This document shows positions 26,160 to 35,167 of a stretch of DNA of 64,000 nucleotides, piece after piece; the first letter of the stretch is position 1; each line of letters opens with the position of its first letter. Made by a program: the position numbers and the translations under genes. The stretch lies in NCBI RefSeq assembly GCF_003977755.1, contig NZ_RQWN01000006.1, forward strand, positions 1 through 64,000, written 5' to 3'. Origin of the DNA: Haloterrigena salifodinae (GTDB lineage: Archaea; Halobacteriota; Halobacteria; Halobacteriales; Natrialbaceae). The notes beneath the pieces are model-generated. The model did no database searches. It was not told where the DNA came from and saw only the letters and a list, made by a program, of their open reading frames with translations.

Positions 26160-27800
26160 ATGACAGACAACGTTCAAACGGCGATCGACGGACCGAATTT
26201 CGAGTACACCTTCGACGCGGATCGCGGGACGCTTCGCTCCCTCGAGGCGGACGGCCGCGAGTTCCTCGCTCGCGGGCCGCTGTTGAATGTCTGGCGGACG
26301 CCCATCTCGAACGAGATGGTCGACTGGGGGACGGCGGAGGTCGAGGAGTGGTACGAACTCGGTCTCGACCGGCTCGAACACGCGGTCGAATCGTTCGAGA
26401 TCTCCGATATCGCCGACGGCGTCACCCGCGTCGAGATTACGACGCTGGTTTCCGCGCCCGACGCCGACGCCGGCTTCGAAACGACGTATCTGTATCACGT
26501 CTTCGGGACAGGCGACGTGCTACTCGGCGTGCGCGCGGAACCGAACGACGCCCTTCGCGAAGGGATCACGAACTGGCTCCCGCGCGTCGGCGTCCAACTC
26601 GAGGTGCCCGACGCGTTCTCGGAGTTCTCGTGGCACGGGAACGGACCGGTAGAGACCTACCCGGACCGCAATAACGGCACGGAGATCGGCACCTACGCCG
26701 GCGCCGTCTCCGAGCAGTACGTCCCCTACGTCCGGCCCCAGGAGTACGGCAACAAAACGGACGTCAGGTGGGCGACGCTCTCGGCGGCGGACGGCGCCGG
26801 ACTCGCCGCGTTCGGTCGGCCGACGGTCAACGTCAGCGCCCACGGCGTGGCGAACCTCGATCGGGCGCTGTTCGACTACCAACTCGAGGAGCGCGACGGC
26901 GTGCTGTTCAACGTCGACCACGCCGTGACCGGCGTCGGCGGCACCCCCGTCCAACCGAGCCCGGAGCACCGCGTCGTCCCCGACGGCCCCTTCGAGTTCG
27001 TCGTCGGATTCCGCCCCCGGACGGCGGACGATCCGTCGCCGATGGAGCTCTCGCGCCGGCGCCTCCCGTACGCGTTCGCCTCGACGAGCCCCGTCGGCGG
27101 ATTCGAGGCCGAACACGACGCGGACGAGGGGACGATCACCGCGTCCGCGGTCGTCAGGAACGCGGACGCGCAACCGGAGCGGATCGACGTCCCGCTGACC
27201 GTCAACGACGAGGTGGTCGCGAGCCGAACGGTCGACCTCGCTCCCGGCGAGAAGACGACCGTCTCGTTCGAGCACGACGTGCCCGAAACCGGCGTGTTCG
27301 AGGTGCGCGTCGGTGACGAACCGCCGCTCCTGTTTACCGCTCCCCAGCTCTCGCTCGAGGGCGAGTGGCGGTTCCGCGAGGGGGACGACCCCGCGTGGGC
27401 CGAGCCGGAGTACGACGACGGCGACTGGGAGGTCGTCAACGTGCCGGCGACCTGGGAGGCCCACTCCGAGTACACCGAAAACGATGTCTTCGGCTGGTAC
27501 CGGACGACGTTCGACGTTCCCGAAAGCTGGGCCGGCTACGCCCTCGAGCTCCCACTCGGCGCGATCGACGACGTCGACGAGACGTTCCTCAACGGCGAGA
27601 AGATCGGACAGACCGGCACGTTCCCCGAAGACGGGTTCGAGACCGCGTGGAGCGAACCGCGACGGTACACCGTCGACCCGTCGACCGTCGCGTTCGGCGG
27701 CGAGAACGCGATCGCGATCCGGGTGTACGACGGCGGTGGCGGCGGCGGACTGCACGACGGGCCGCTCGGCCCGATCACGGTGGTGCCGGCAGGCGACTGA
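26160..27800 (+). CDS. GH2 beta-galactosidase small chain plus extra jelly-roll domain
   Basis: A 546-residue protein whose first 290 residues match LacZ domain 5 (Bgal small chain): GPNFEYTFDADRGTLRSLEA, then LNVWRTPISNE, then SWHGNGPVETYPDR. A beta-sandwich of the CARDB kind (about 310-390) and a GH2-like sugar-binding jelly roll (about 395-545: LEGEWRFREGDDPAW, VFGWYRTTFDVP) follow. It lies 118 bp behind the large chain and should complete the active site as LacM does for LacL. It has no signal peptide, whereas the large chain has a Tat signal, so export would need joint transport of the folded complex. The reading frame between the two genes contains stops, so this is a real split and not one point mutation. 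Confidence 0.85.
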   Translation: MTDNVQTAIDGPNFEYTFDADRGTLRSLEADGREFLARGPLLNVWRTPISNEMVDWGTAEVEEWYELGLDRLEHAVESFEISDIADGVTRVEITTLVSAPDADAGFETTYLYHVFGTGDVLLGVRAEPNDALREGITNWLPRVGVQLEVPDAFSEFSWHGNGPVETYPDRNNGTEIGTYAGAVSEQYVPYVRPQEYGNKTDVRWATLSAADGAGLAAFGRPTVNVSAHGVANLDRALFDYQLEERDGVLFNVDHAVTGVGGTPVQPSPEHRVVPDGPFEFVVGFRPRTADDPSPMELSRRRLPYAFASTSPVGGFEAEHDADEGTITASAVVRNADAQPERIDVPLTVNDEVVASRTVDLAPGEKTTVSFEHDVPETGVFEVRVGDEPPLLFTAPQLSLEGEWRFREGDDPAWAEPEYDDGDWEVVNVPATWEAHSEYTENDVFGWYRTTFDVPESWAGYALELPLGAIDDVDETFLNGEKIGQTGTFPEDGFETAWSEPRRYTVDPSTVAFGGENAIAIRVYDGGGGGGLHDGPLGPITVVPAGD

Positions 27801-27874
27801 GACGCCGCTCCTTCGTTTTTCGCGCTCGAGATCGATTTCGGTTCTCGATGCCGACCGATCCCGGTTCGTCGCGA

Positions 27875-28987
27875 TTACCGTTGCTCCGCGAGCGGCGAGT
27901 CAGAATCGATCTGCTCGGACAGGAACTCCCGTACCTCGACCGCCTCGCCGGTCTCGGCGCTCTCGATGGCGGCGAAGACGATCGCCATCGACCGGAGGTT
28001 CGCGCGGGCGTTCGTCTCCATCGGCTCGCCGCCGGCACACCACTCGGCGAACCGCTCGACGAGCAGGGCGTTCCCCCACTTCTTCCCGCTCTCGAGGGTG
28101 ATCGGCTCGCCCGCCTCGAGCGATGTGTGGCCGAGACAGTTCTCCGCAGACCGCTCGTAGGGGAACCGACGGAGTTCGCCGTCGTCGAGGACCAGCGAGG
28201 CGTCCCGACAGTTCGCCCGGATGCGTTCCGCCCACCAGCCGTTGAAACTGGTCGCGGCCGTGTTCAGTCCTTCGTAGACGATCGTCGTCCCATTGTCCAT
28301 GCCCAGTTGCACGATCGCGTTCGGATCGCCCGCGAAGTCGGAGTACTCCGGGTTCCATGAGCGACAGAACACCGTTTCGGCGCGCCCGCCGGCCAGATCT
28401 GCCAGCAGATCGAGGTGGTGGATCGCGCCGTCGACGAGCAGCGGCTGTTCCTCGATGTCGTACAGCCGTTCGCCGGCCCAGCTCCCGCGGGACCGGGCGT
28501 TGACCGCGTACCGACAGTACAGGTAATCGACGGGGCCGTCCTCGCCCGATCGAAGCCGCCGCCGGAGCGAGGTAACGTCCCGCCGAAACCGGTGGCTCAT
28601 CGTGACGCCCAGCTTCGTGTCGCTCTCTTCGACCAGTTCGACGATCTCGACGGTGTCGTCCATCGACGCGGCGATCGGCTTCTCCGTGAGTATCTCGAGG
28701 TCGTGATCGATCGCGAGCGAGACGAGTTCCGTTCGAGCGCCGGGCGGGACGACGAGCGCCACGGCGTCCGCGTCGCGCCCGTGTTCCGCCATCGCCGTCT
28801 CGGCGTCCGTATAGCACTCGGCCTCTGAGAGCGGAAGCGCCTCGACTGCGTTCGTCAGCGCCCCCTCGTTCACGTCGACGGCCGCGACGACCTCGACGGT
28901 CCCGTCTTCGACGTTCGGCGGGAGGAACTCCCGACACCAGGCTTCGCCCTGGTTTCCCGTCCCGAGCTGTATCACTCGACAGGTCAC
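27875..28987 (-). CDS. Gfo/Idh/MocA-family oxidoreductase
   Basis: A 370-residue NAD(P)-dependent sugar or inositol dehydrogenase-like protein. The N-terminal Rossmann fold starts VIQLGTGNQGEAWC; the catalytic EKP motif is in ILTEKPIAASMDD near residue 97, and the second conserved helix has a putative active-site His in DGAIHHLDLLADLAGG near 190. It is convergent with the beta-galactosidase small chain. The substrate is unknown; in this neighbourhood oxidation of galactose, xylose or a deoxysugar is likely. Confidence 0.85.
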   Translation of the reverse strand: MTCRVIQLGTGNQGEAWCREFLPPNVEDGTVEVVAAVDVNEGALTNAVEALPLSEAECYTDAETAMAEHGRDADAVALVVPPGARTELVSLAIDHDLEILTEKPIAASMDDTVEIVELVEESDTKLGVTMSHRFRRDVTSLRRRLRSGEDGPVDYLYCRYAVNARSRGSWAGERLYDIEEQPLLVDGAIHHLDLLADLAGGRAETVFCRSWNPEYSDFAGDPNAIVQLGMDNGTTIVYEGLNTAATSFNGWWAERIRANCRDASLVLDDGELRRFPYERSAENCLGHTSLEAGEPITLESGKKWGNALLVERFAEWCAGGEPMETNARANLRSMAIVFAAIESAETGEAVEVREFLSEQIDSDSPLAEQR

Positions 28988-29179
28988 GTCAGAGACGTCT
29001 GATGACGGTCTCCTTGAATGTACCGGTGCGAGAGGGCGACTCGAGGCCGAACGCTCCGCTCCGCGACCGCTCGAGGTGAACGTCTCGTCCTCGGGTCGCT
29101 CGAAGTGACCGTCCAGTTTTCCGGCCGATCGAGGCGAGTCTGCTACGGGATCACTCGAGACGAACGCTCCGCGCTCCGA
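28988..29179. other. short gap with irregular CTCGAG/CGCTCGA repeats
   Basis: About 190 bp with several irregular occurrences of TCGAGG, CGATCG and CACTCGA spaced about 20-30 bp apart. No reading frame is convincing. Confidence 0.3.
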
Positions 29180-32125
29180 TCACTCGAGTTGGATCGTGTG
29201 CACGCGGACGTCGCCGCCGCGAACCACGACGTAGAGGTCCCTGTTGTTCCCGTTGGCGTGCTCCAGCGACAGCGTCCGCTCAGCGTACTCGTAGACGCCA
29301 CCCGTCGAGGGGACCCCCGTCCGACCGAGCAGCGGTCCAGACGGCGAGCCCCGGCGTAGTTGTAGCGTCGCCTCGCCCTCGTCCGCTCTGGCGACCGAGA
29401 CGGTCGCTTTAGTCGGCTTGCTCCGCAGGTCGACGTCCGCGAACGAGAGCCACGAGCCGTCGGTCATGCCGACGACCGTCCCCGCAGAACGCGACCGGTC
29501 GAGGAGTTCGATCTCCGACCACGACCAGTCGTCGGCGTCGACGGCCCGCGTCGTCGCGGAGAGGTCCCGCGGCGGGATCGTCTCGCCGTCGACGCGGATC
29601 GATCCGCGCTCCCGGATATCGTCGGACGCGGCGCCGACGAGCACCGAGTGCGTCGCCCGCTCGACGACCCGCTGCCGGCGCGTGACGTCCCAGAACGAGA
29701 ACTCGTTGTACCCGACCGAGAACTCGACGGTCACGCTCTCGCCGGGCTCGAGGTGGATCCGCTCGAACCCGCGTAGCACCCGCTCGGGCTGGTCGGTTCG
29801 GGACTGGCGCTGGCGGGTGTAGAACTGGACGACTTCGTCGGCGGCCGTCGAGCCGGTGTTGGTGACCTGAACGCTGACGGTCGCCGTCTCGCCGGGCTCG
29901 AGCGGCCCCGTCGGCGAGATGCGGCGATCGTCGTACTCGAAGCTGCTGTAGGAGCGCCCGTGTCCGAACGCGTACAGGGGGTCCGCCTGTCCGTAGCGGT
30001 AGGTCATCCCCGTCTCGGCGATGTTGTACTCGGTGATATCGGGGAGGCGATCGGCCGAGCGCGGCCAGGTCTGGGTCAGCCGGCCGCCGGGGGAGACGTC
30101 GCCGACCAGCACGTCCGTCAGCGCGCGCCCGGTCTCCTGCCCGGCGTGGCTGGTCCAGAGGATCGACGGCACGCGGTCCTCGACGCCCTCGAGGTGGACC
30201 GGGTAGCTGCTCTGCAGGACGACCGCGGTATCCGGCTGGGCGTCGCTGACGCGCTCGACGAGTTCGCGCTGGGAGTGCGGGAGGGCGAGCGTCTCTCGAT
30301 CCTGTGTCTCGCGGCCGCCCATCAGCGGGTGCGTGCCGACCGCGATGACCGCGGCGTCGGCGTCGCGCGCGGCCTCGACCGCCGCTTCGATTCCGTCGGT
30401 TCGCACTTCGACGTCGAACCTGGCGGCGTCCGCCTGTGCGTCGGCGCTGGCCCGTAGCGTTCCCTCCTCGACGGTCACGTAGCTGTCGCTGCCGGGATGG
30501 TACAGGACGACTGCATCGCCGACGTCGACGAACTCGAAGGCCTCGTCGACCACCTCCCAGCCCCCGGGTCCGTCTGAGGAGTTGACCAGTTCGTCCCCGT
30601 CGACGGTCACGTACCGCTCGTTGGCCGTCGCCCGGAGCGTCCAGGCGTCGTCCGTCCACTGGATCCGTTCGAACAACTGCACGCTGGGCGCGTCGGTGCT
30701 CTGCAGCCCAAGGACGCCGCCGCCCTTGCCGACGCCGGCCGACACGTAGTCGCCGGACGAGCGCTCTTTGAGTGCGATCCGATCGGCGCCGACGTCGGTG
30801 CGGAGCCGGCCGGGACCGAATCGATCCCGCAGTCCCTCGCGAAGGGTGATCCGGTACGGCATCGTACCGCTGTACCAGTCCTCGAACACCCGATCGGAGA
30901 GCGGCCCCACGACGGCGACAGTGTCGTCCGTCGAGAGCGGGAGCACGCCGTCGCCGTCACCGCCGTTCTCGAGCAGGACGGTCCCCTTTCGCGCCGCCTC
31001 GCAGGCGAGTTCGCGGTGGTCCTCGTGGCCGATGACGTCCTCGGTGAGATCGGCGTAGGGGTCTTCCGAGGGCTCGAGGAACTCCCCGAGCAGCGAGCGC
31101 ACCGTCAGCACGTGGCCGGCGGCCCGGTCGAGATCTGTCTCGTCGAGATGCCCGTCCTCGATCGCACCCAGTAGCGCGTCGGTCGTCGTCGAGTTATCGG
31201 CGCCGAACTCGGTGAAGCTGTCGAGTCCCGCGAGTACCGCGGCGGCGCGCGCTTCCGCATCCGAGTCGAAGTACGCCTGGTCGCCGGTCAGATTCACCGG
31301 CGCCCAGGCGTCGCTGACGTTCATGATCGCGTTGCCGTCGGGCGCCCACTCCCGAACTCCGTCCAGCAACGGCGAGACCGTCATCGGTCGACCGTTGACG
31401 AGGTTGTACGAGGCCATGACGCCGGCCGCGGTTCCGGATTCGATCGGATCCCGGAAGAAGGGAAGATAGTACTCGCGGAGGAGCCGCGGCGGCAACTCGG
31501 CGTTGGTCGTTGTGCGCTCAGTCTCGTTGTTGTATCCGATGTAGTGTTTGAGTATCGGCGCCGTCTTGAGGTACGTCGGATGGTCGCCGGTCAACCCGTC
31601 CGTGTAGGCCGTCGCGATCTCGCCGCTCACCAGCGGATCTTCGGCGTACCCCTCCTCGTTGCGGCCCCAGCGGGGGTCGCGGAGGGGGTCGACCGTCGGC
31701 GACCAGATGTTGAGGCCGACGCCGCCGTCCGTTGCGTTGTGTTTCCCGCGCACTTCGTCGCCGACGGCGTCGCCGACGCGCTCGACTAGGTCCGGATCCC
31801 ACGTGCTCCCGAGGCCAATCGCCTGCGGAAAGACAGTCGCCTCGCCCAGCCACGCGACGCCGTGGAGCGCTTCCGTCCCGGTCCGGAACGCGTCCAGTCC
31901 GGCGCTCGGAATCGGCGGCTGATACTGGTGGAGCAACGACGCCTTCTCGTCGATCGTGAGTCGCTCGAGGAGGTCGGCGATTCGGTCGTCGAACGGTACC
32001 TCGGACGTCCCGTCGTCCCGGTCGTCGGTTCCATCGATTTCGGCAGTTGCGATGCCCCCGACGAGGGACAGCCCCGTTCCCGCTCCGATACCTGCGAGTA
32101 CGTCTCTGCGTTGCTGGCTAACCAT
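29180..32125 (-). CDS. glycoside hydrolase family 3 (beta-glucosidase/beta-xylosidase), Tat-exported
   Basis: A 981-residue GH3 enzyme. ATG 32125 gives a Tat signal (VSQQRRDVLAGIGAGTGLS). The barrel domain contains KHYIGYNNETERT and the nucleophile Asp in MNVSDAWAP near residue 272. The alpha/beta sandwich is interrupted at about 470-570 by a beta-trefoil/fascin-like module (ERYVTVDGDELVNSS, DSYVTVEEGTLRASA). A fibronectin-III-like domain (EPGETATVSVQVTNTG) and a C-terminal CBM6-like sandwich (MTDGSWLSFADVDLRSKP) complete it. Upstream in-frame codons to 32248 precede the signal and are rejected as a start. Beta-glucosidase or beta-xylosidase activity is likely, acting outside the cell. Confidence 0.9.
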   Translation of the reverse strand: MVSQQRRDVLAGIGAGTGLSLVGGIATAEIDGTDDRDDGTSEVPFDDRIADLLERLTIDEKASLLHQYQPPIPSAGLDAFRTGTEALHGVAWLGEATVFPQAIGLGSTWDPDLVERVGDAVGDEVRGKHNATDGGVGLNIWSPTVDPLRDPRWGRNEEGYAEDPLVSGEIATAYTDGLTGDHPTYLKTAPILKHYIGYNNETERTTTNAELPPRLLREYYLPFFRDPIESGTAAGVMASYNLVNGRPMTVSPLLDGVREWAPDGNAIMNVSDAWAPVNLTGDQAYFDSDAEARAAAVLAGLDSFTEFGADNSTTTDALLGAIEDGHLDETDLDRAAGHVLTVRSLLGEFLEPSEDPYADLTEDVIGHEDHRELACEAARKGTVLLENGGDGDGVLPLSTDDTVAVVGPLSDRVFEDWYSGTMPYRITLREGLRDRFGPGRLRTDVGADRIALKERSSGDYVSAGVGKGGGVLGLQSTDAPSVQLFERIQWTDDAWTLRATANERYVTVDGDELVNSSDGPGGWEVVDEAFEFVDVGDAVVLYHPGSDSYVTVEEGTLRASADAQADAARFDVEVRTDGIEAAVEAARDADAAVIAVGTHPLMGGRETQDRETLALPHSQRELVERVSDAQPDTAVVLQSSYPVHLEGVEDRVPSILWTSHAGQETGRALTDVLVGDVSPGGRLTQTWPRSADRLPDITEYNIAETGMTYRYGQADPLYAFGHGRSYSSFEYDDRRISPTGPLEPGETATVSVQVTNTGSTAADEVVQFYTRQRQSRTDQPERVLRGFERIHLEPGESVTVEFSVGYNEFSFWDVTRRQRVVERATHSVLVGAASDDIRERGSIRVDGETIPPRDLSATTRAVDADDWSWSEIELLDRSRSAGTVVGMTDGSWLSFADVDLRSKPTKATVSVARADEGEATLQLRRGSPSGPLLGRTGVPSTGGVYEYAERTLSLEHANGNNRDLYVVVRGGDVRVHTIQLE

Positions 32126-32322
32126 TTCGGACAACTCCGTCCTCAGTGTACCGTAATGATATTGAAAAAGATACTCGATTATATTTATTCTCATATGGCG
32201 AAATAAAGAGAAATCGAACGACGGAACGCCGAGTAGCGTGTTGACCACAGTTGCTCGCTTCGGGCCGGTGGAACGTAATTCGGATCAGCAGTCGATCCGC
32301 GGTTCATGTCGATGGACGCTAA

Positions 32323-32329
32323 TCTTTAT
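32323..32329 (+). promoter_or_regulatory. TATA box of the ABC ATPase gene
   Basis: TCTTTATG about 29 bp before ATG 32358, pointing to a leaderless transcript and supporting this start over the in-frame ATG at 32328, which overlaps the box. Confidence 0.45.
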
Positions 32330-32357
32330 GGGGACACTCGATAAACGAACTCGTGGT

Positions 32358-33497
32358 ATGGGTTCAGTTCGCCTGGAAAACGTTACCAAGCGGTACAGCG
32401 ACGTCACGGCGGTCGACGACATGAACATCACCATTGAGGACGGCGAGTTCGTCTCGTTCGTCGGCCCCTCCGGCTGTGGCAAGTCCACAACGTTGGAGAT
32501 GATCGGTGGCCTGACTACGCAGTCCGAGGGGAGCGTCTACATCGACGGGACCGACGTCACCGACCTCCCGCCGAAGGATCGGAACCTCGCGATGGTCTTC
32601 CAGAACATCGCGCTGTTCCCCCACATGGACGTCTTCGACAACATGAGCTACGGGCTCCGGATACGGGGCGCCGAGGACGAGGCCATCGAACGGCGAGTCG
32701 ACGAGGCCGTCGAGACCCTCAAACTCGAGGGGATGTTAGACCGCATGCCGAGCGAACTGTCCGGCGGGCAGCGACAGCGCGTCGCCATCGGTCGCGCCAT
32801 CGTCCGGGATCCCGAGGTGTTCCTCATGGACGAGCCCCTGGCGAACTTAGACGCGAAGCTGCGGGTACATATGCGCACGGAACTCCAGCGCATTCAGCGC
32901 AAACTGGGGGTAACGGCGATCTACGTCACCCACGATCAGGAGGAGGCGATGACGATGTCCGACCGCGTGGCGATCATCAACGACGGCGAACTCCAGCAGA
33001 TCGCGCCGCCCCTGACGTGCTACGAGGAGCCGACGAACGTCTTCGTCGCCGGCTTCATCGGCTCGCCGTCGATGAACTTCCTCGAGGGGACGGTCGCGGA
33101 CGGCCGCTTCGAGTCGGAGATCGTCTCCCTCGACGCGCCCGGCGTGGACGCGTCGACCGACGTCACGCTCGGGGTCCGGCCGGAAGACATCTATCCTGTC
33201 GACGATCACCGCGCTCCGGCGACGGTCGGCACCGTGCGCGCCGACGTCGACGTGATCGAACCGATCGGGGAGAAGATGTTCGTCTACCTCCGGCCGGCGG
33301 CGGCCGATTCGCCGGTCGAGGAACGGGGCCGCACGGAACGCGACTCCCTGCTCATGAGCGTCAGTCCGGAGACGGAACTCGCGGAGGACGAGGTGATCGA
33401 GGTCACATTCGATCAGTCCAGCATCCACCTGTTCGACGCGGCGTCCGGAAACGCCCTCGTCCACGGTCTGGAACGGGAGCCGACCCCGACAACCTGA
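32358..33497 (+). CDS. CUT1-type sugar ABC transporter ATPase (MalK/UgpC-like)
   Basis: A 379-residue ATPase: Walker A GPSGCGKST at 36-44, Q-loop in AMVFQNIALFPHM, signature LSGGQRQRVAIGRA near 134, Walker B VFLMDEPLANLDAK near 154, His switch in VTHDQEEAM. The C-terminal 140 residues are the OB-fold regulatory domain of MalK-type proteins (LGVRPEDIYPV). It has its own promoter, 230 bp before the substrate-binding protein and the two permease genes it probably energises. The same ATPase may serve other CUT1 importers of the cell. Confidence 0.92.
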   Translation: MGSVRLENVTKRYSDVTAVDDMNITIEDGEFVSFVGPSGCGKSTTLEMIGGLTTQSEGSVYIDGTDVTDLPPKDRNLAMVFQNIALFPHMDVFDNMSYGLRIRGAEDEAIERRVDEAVETLKLEGMLDRMPSELSGGQRQRVAIGRAIVRDPEVFLMDEPLANLDAKLRVHMRTELQRIQRKLGVTAIYVTHDQEEAMTMSDRVAIINDGELQQIAPPLTCYEEPTNVFVAGFIGSPSMNFLEGTVADGRFESEIVSLDAPGVDASTDVTLGVRPEDIYPVDDHRAPATVGTVRADVDVIEPIGEKMFVYLRPAAADSPVEERGRTERDSLLMSVSPETELAEDEVIEVTFDQSSIHLFDAASGNALVHGLEREPTPTT

Positions 33498-33698
33498 GCG
33501 AGACCAGAGATATCGATGGACTGAGAGAGACCTGGACGATCACTGAACTGGTCGAGACCAGAGCGTCCCTACGGGACGGAGACTGGAGCCGTTACCGGTC
33601 CGAATGGATGCGGAACTGTTCACACCGAGGAAGCTGATCGGTCGCGAGCGACCGCACTGGCGACGATAATTGGCCGACGGTCTTATTCGAGGAAAAAT

Positions 33699-33707
33699 AT
33701 TTATACT
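33699..33707 (+). promoter_or_regulatory. TATA box of the CUT1 importer operon
   Basis: ATTTATACT, 21 bp before ATG 33728. The distance indicates a leaderless transcript starting at the ATG. Confidence 0.55.
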
Positions 33708-33727
33708 TGCTTACGGTTGTTGTGATT

Positions 33728-35167
33728 ATGCATGACAGCCGCAGCACGGACGCTGCTAGCGCTGGCAGTGTGCTCCGTCGACGACGGTTCGTAATCACAG
33801 CGGGCGCGACCGCCACCGCCGGCCTCGCCGGCTGTTATGGCGGGGGGAGCGACGACGCGCTCCAGCTCACTGCCACGAACGAGTGGCGGAACAACAGCGA
33901 CGAGATAACGCAGGCGCTGTACGACGCGGGCCTCTCCGAAGACATCGAGCTGGAACTGATCAGCGGCGGACAGACCACCGACGAGATGCAGAACCAGTAC
34001 TCCCAGTGGCTCTCGTCCAGACAGGAGAAACCGGACCTGCTGGCGTTCGACAGCGGGTGGACGCTGCCGTTTATCGTCCGGGGGCAGCTCCAGAACCTCG
34101 AGGGAGAGCTGCCGTCGGACGTCCTCGATACCGTCCACGAGGACTACTTCGAACAGAGCGTCAACACCACGACCGACTCGGACGGAGAACTCTACGGCGT
34201 CCCGCTGTACCCCGACTTCCCGACGATCCAGTACCGGAAGGATCTGGTCGAAGACGCGGGGTACGACTGGGAACAGTACCGGACCGATCCGCTGTCGTGG
34301 GAGCAGTTCTCCCACGAACTGCAGGACGTCTACGAGCAGGCGGACGTCGCGTACGGCTACAACTGGCAGGCCGCCTCCGAGATCCAACTGGCCTGCTGCG
34401 TGTTCAACGAGTTCGTCACCTCGTGGGGCGGGGCGTACTTCGGCAACCCCGAGGAGTACCTCTACGGGCCGATCGGCGATCGCCCCGTGACGATCGACGA
34501 GGAGCCCGTCCTCCAGTCGCTTCGGATGGCGCGGACGTTCATCCACGGAACGGACGCGCCGGACACGCTCGACGAATTCGCCGGTGGCATCACCTCCGAG
34601 GAGGCATTCCAATGGGGACTGTCACCCTCGATGCAGCCGTTTACCGACGGCGACGCCGTCGCGCTGCGCAACTGGCCGTACTCGATCAACATCAACGGCG
34701 CCGACGACGCGCTCGGCGAGGACATGGGCGTGATGCCGATGCCGTACGGCGTCCCCGAGGGCGAAGGCGAGTACCCCGGCACCGGCGGCTCGATCGGCGC
34801 CCTCGGCGGCTGGAACTACTGCGTGAATCCGAACACGGACCGGCTCGACGACGCCCTCGCGTTTCTGGAGACGCTGACGTCGCCGGAGTTCCAGCGGGCG
34901 AACTTCGAACTTGTCGGTCACATCCCGCCGAACCCGGACATCCTCGAGGACGCGACCGACGTGTCGATCATGGGTCGGTACCTCGAGCCGCTCTCGTTCG
35001 CCGGCGATCACACGATGGCTCGTCCGGCGACGGCGGTGTGGAGCCAGCAGTCGGATCCCGTCGCCCAGGAGGCCAACGCTGCGCTAATGGGCGACACCGG
35101 CGTAGAGGACGCGATGTCGGAGCTCGCCTCGCGGCTGACCGACCTCGAGGAATCGTTCGAATCATGA
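33728..35167 (+). CDS. CUT1-type sugar ABC transporter substrate-binding lipoprotein
   Basis: A 479-residue protein with a Tat/lipobox signal (RRRRFVITAGATATAGLAGC), so it is probably anchored by lipid at Cys after export. The mature protein is an extracellular solute-binding protein family 1 type: DEMQNQYSQWLSSRQEKPDL, GVPLYPDFPTIQYRKDLVED, TGGSIGALGGWNYCVNP. ATG 33728 fits the TATA box; the TTG at 33707 lies inside the promoter. Its stop overlaps the next gene by 4 bp (ATGA). Position between GH31/GH2/GH3 and the isomerase gene suggests that it binds an oligosaccharide released by those enzymes. Confidence 0.92.
   Translation: MHDSRSTDAASAGSVLRRRRFVITAGATATAGLAGCYGGGSDDALQLTATNEWRNNSDEITQALYDAGLSEDIELELISGGQTTDEMQNQYSQWLSSRQEKPDLLAFDSGWTLPFIVRGQLQNLEGELPSDVLDTVHEDYFEQSVNTTTDSDGELYGVPLYPDFPTIQYRKDLVEDAGYDWEQYRTDPLSWEQFSHELQDVYEQADVAYGYNWQAASEIQLACCVFNEFVTSWGGAYFGNPEEYLYGPIGDRPVTIDEEPVLQSLRMARTFIHGTDAPDTLDEFAGGITSEEAFQWGLSPSMQPFTDGDAVALRNWPYSININGADDALGEDMGVMPMPYGVPEGEGEYPGTGGSIGALGGWNYCVNPNTDRLDDALAFLETLTSPEFQRANFELVGHIPPNPDILEDATDVSIMGRYLEPLSFAGDHTMARPATAVWSQQSDPVAQEANAALMGDTGVEDAMSELASRLTDLEESFES

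Noticed and set aside
33883-35163. Upstream extension of the first permease frame
   Set aside because: It overlaps the substrate-binding protein gene in another frame; the permease begins at the coupled ATG 35164.
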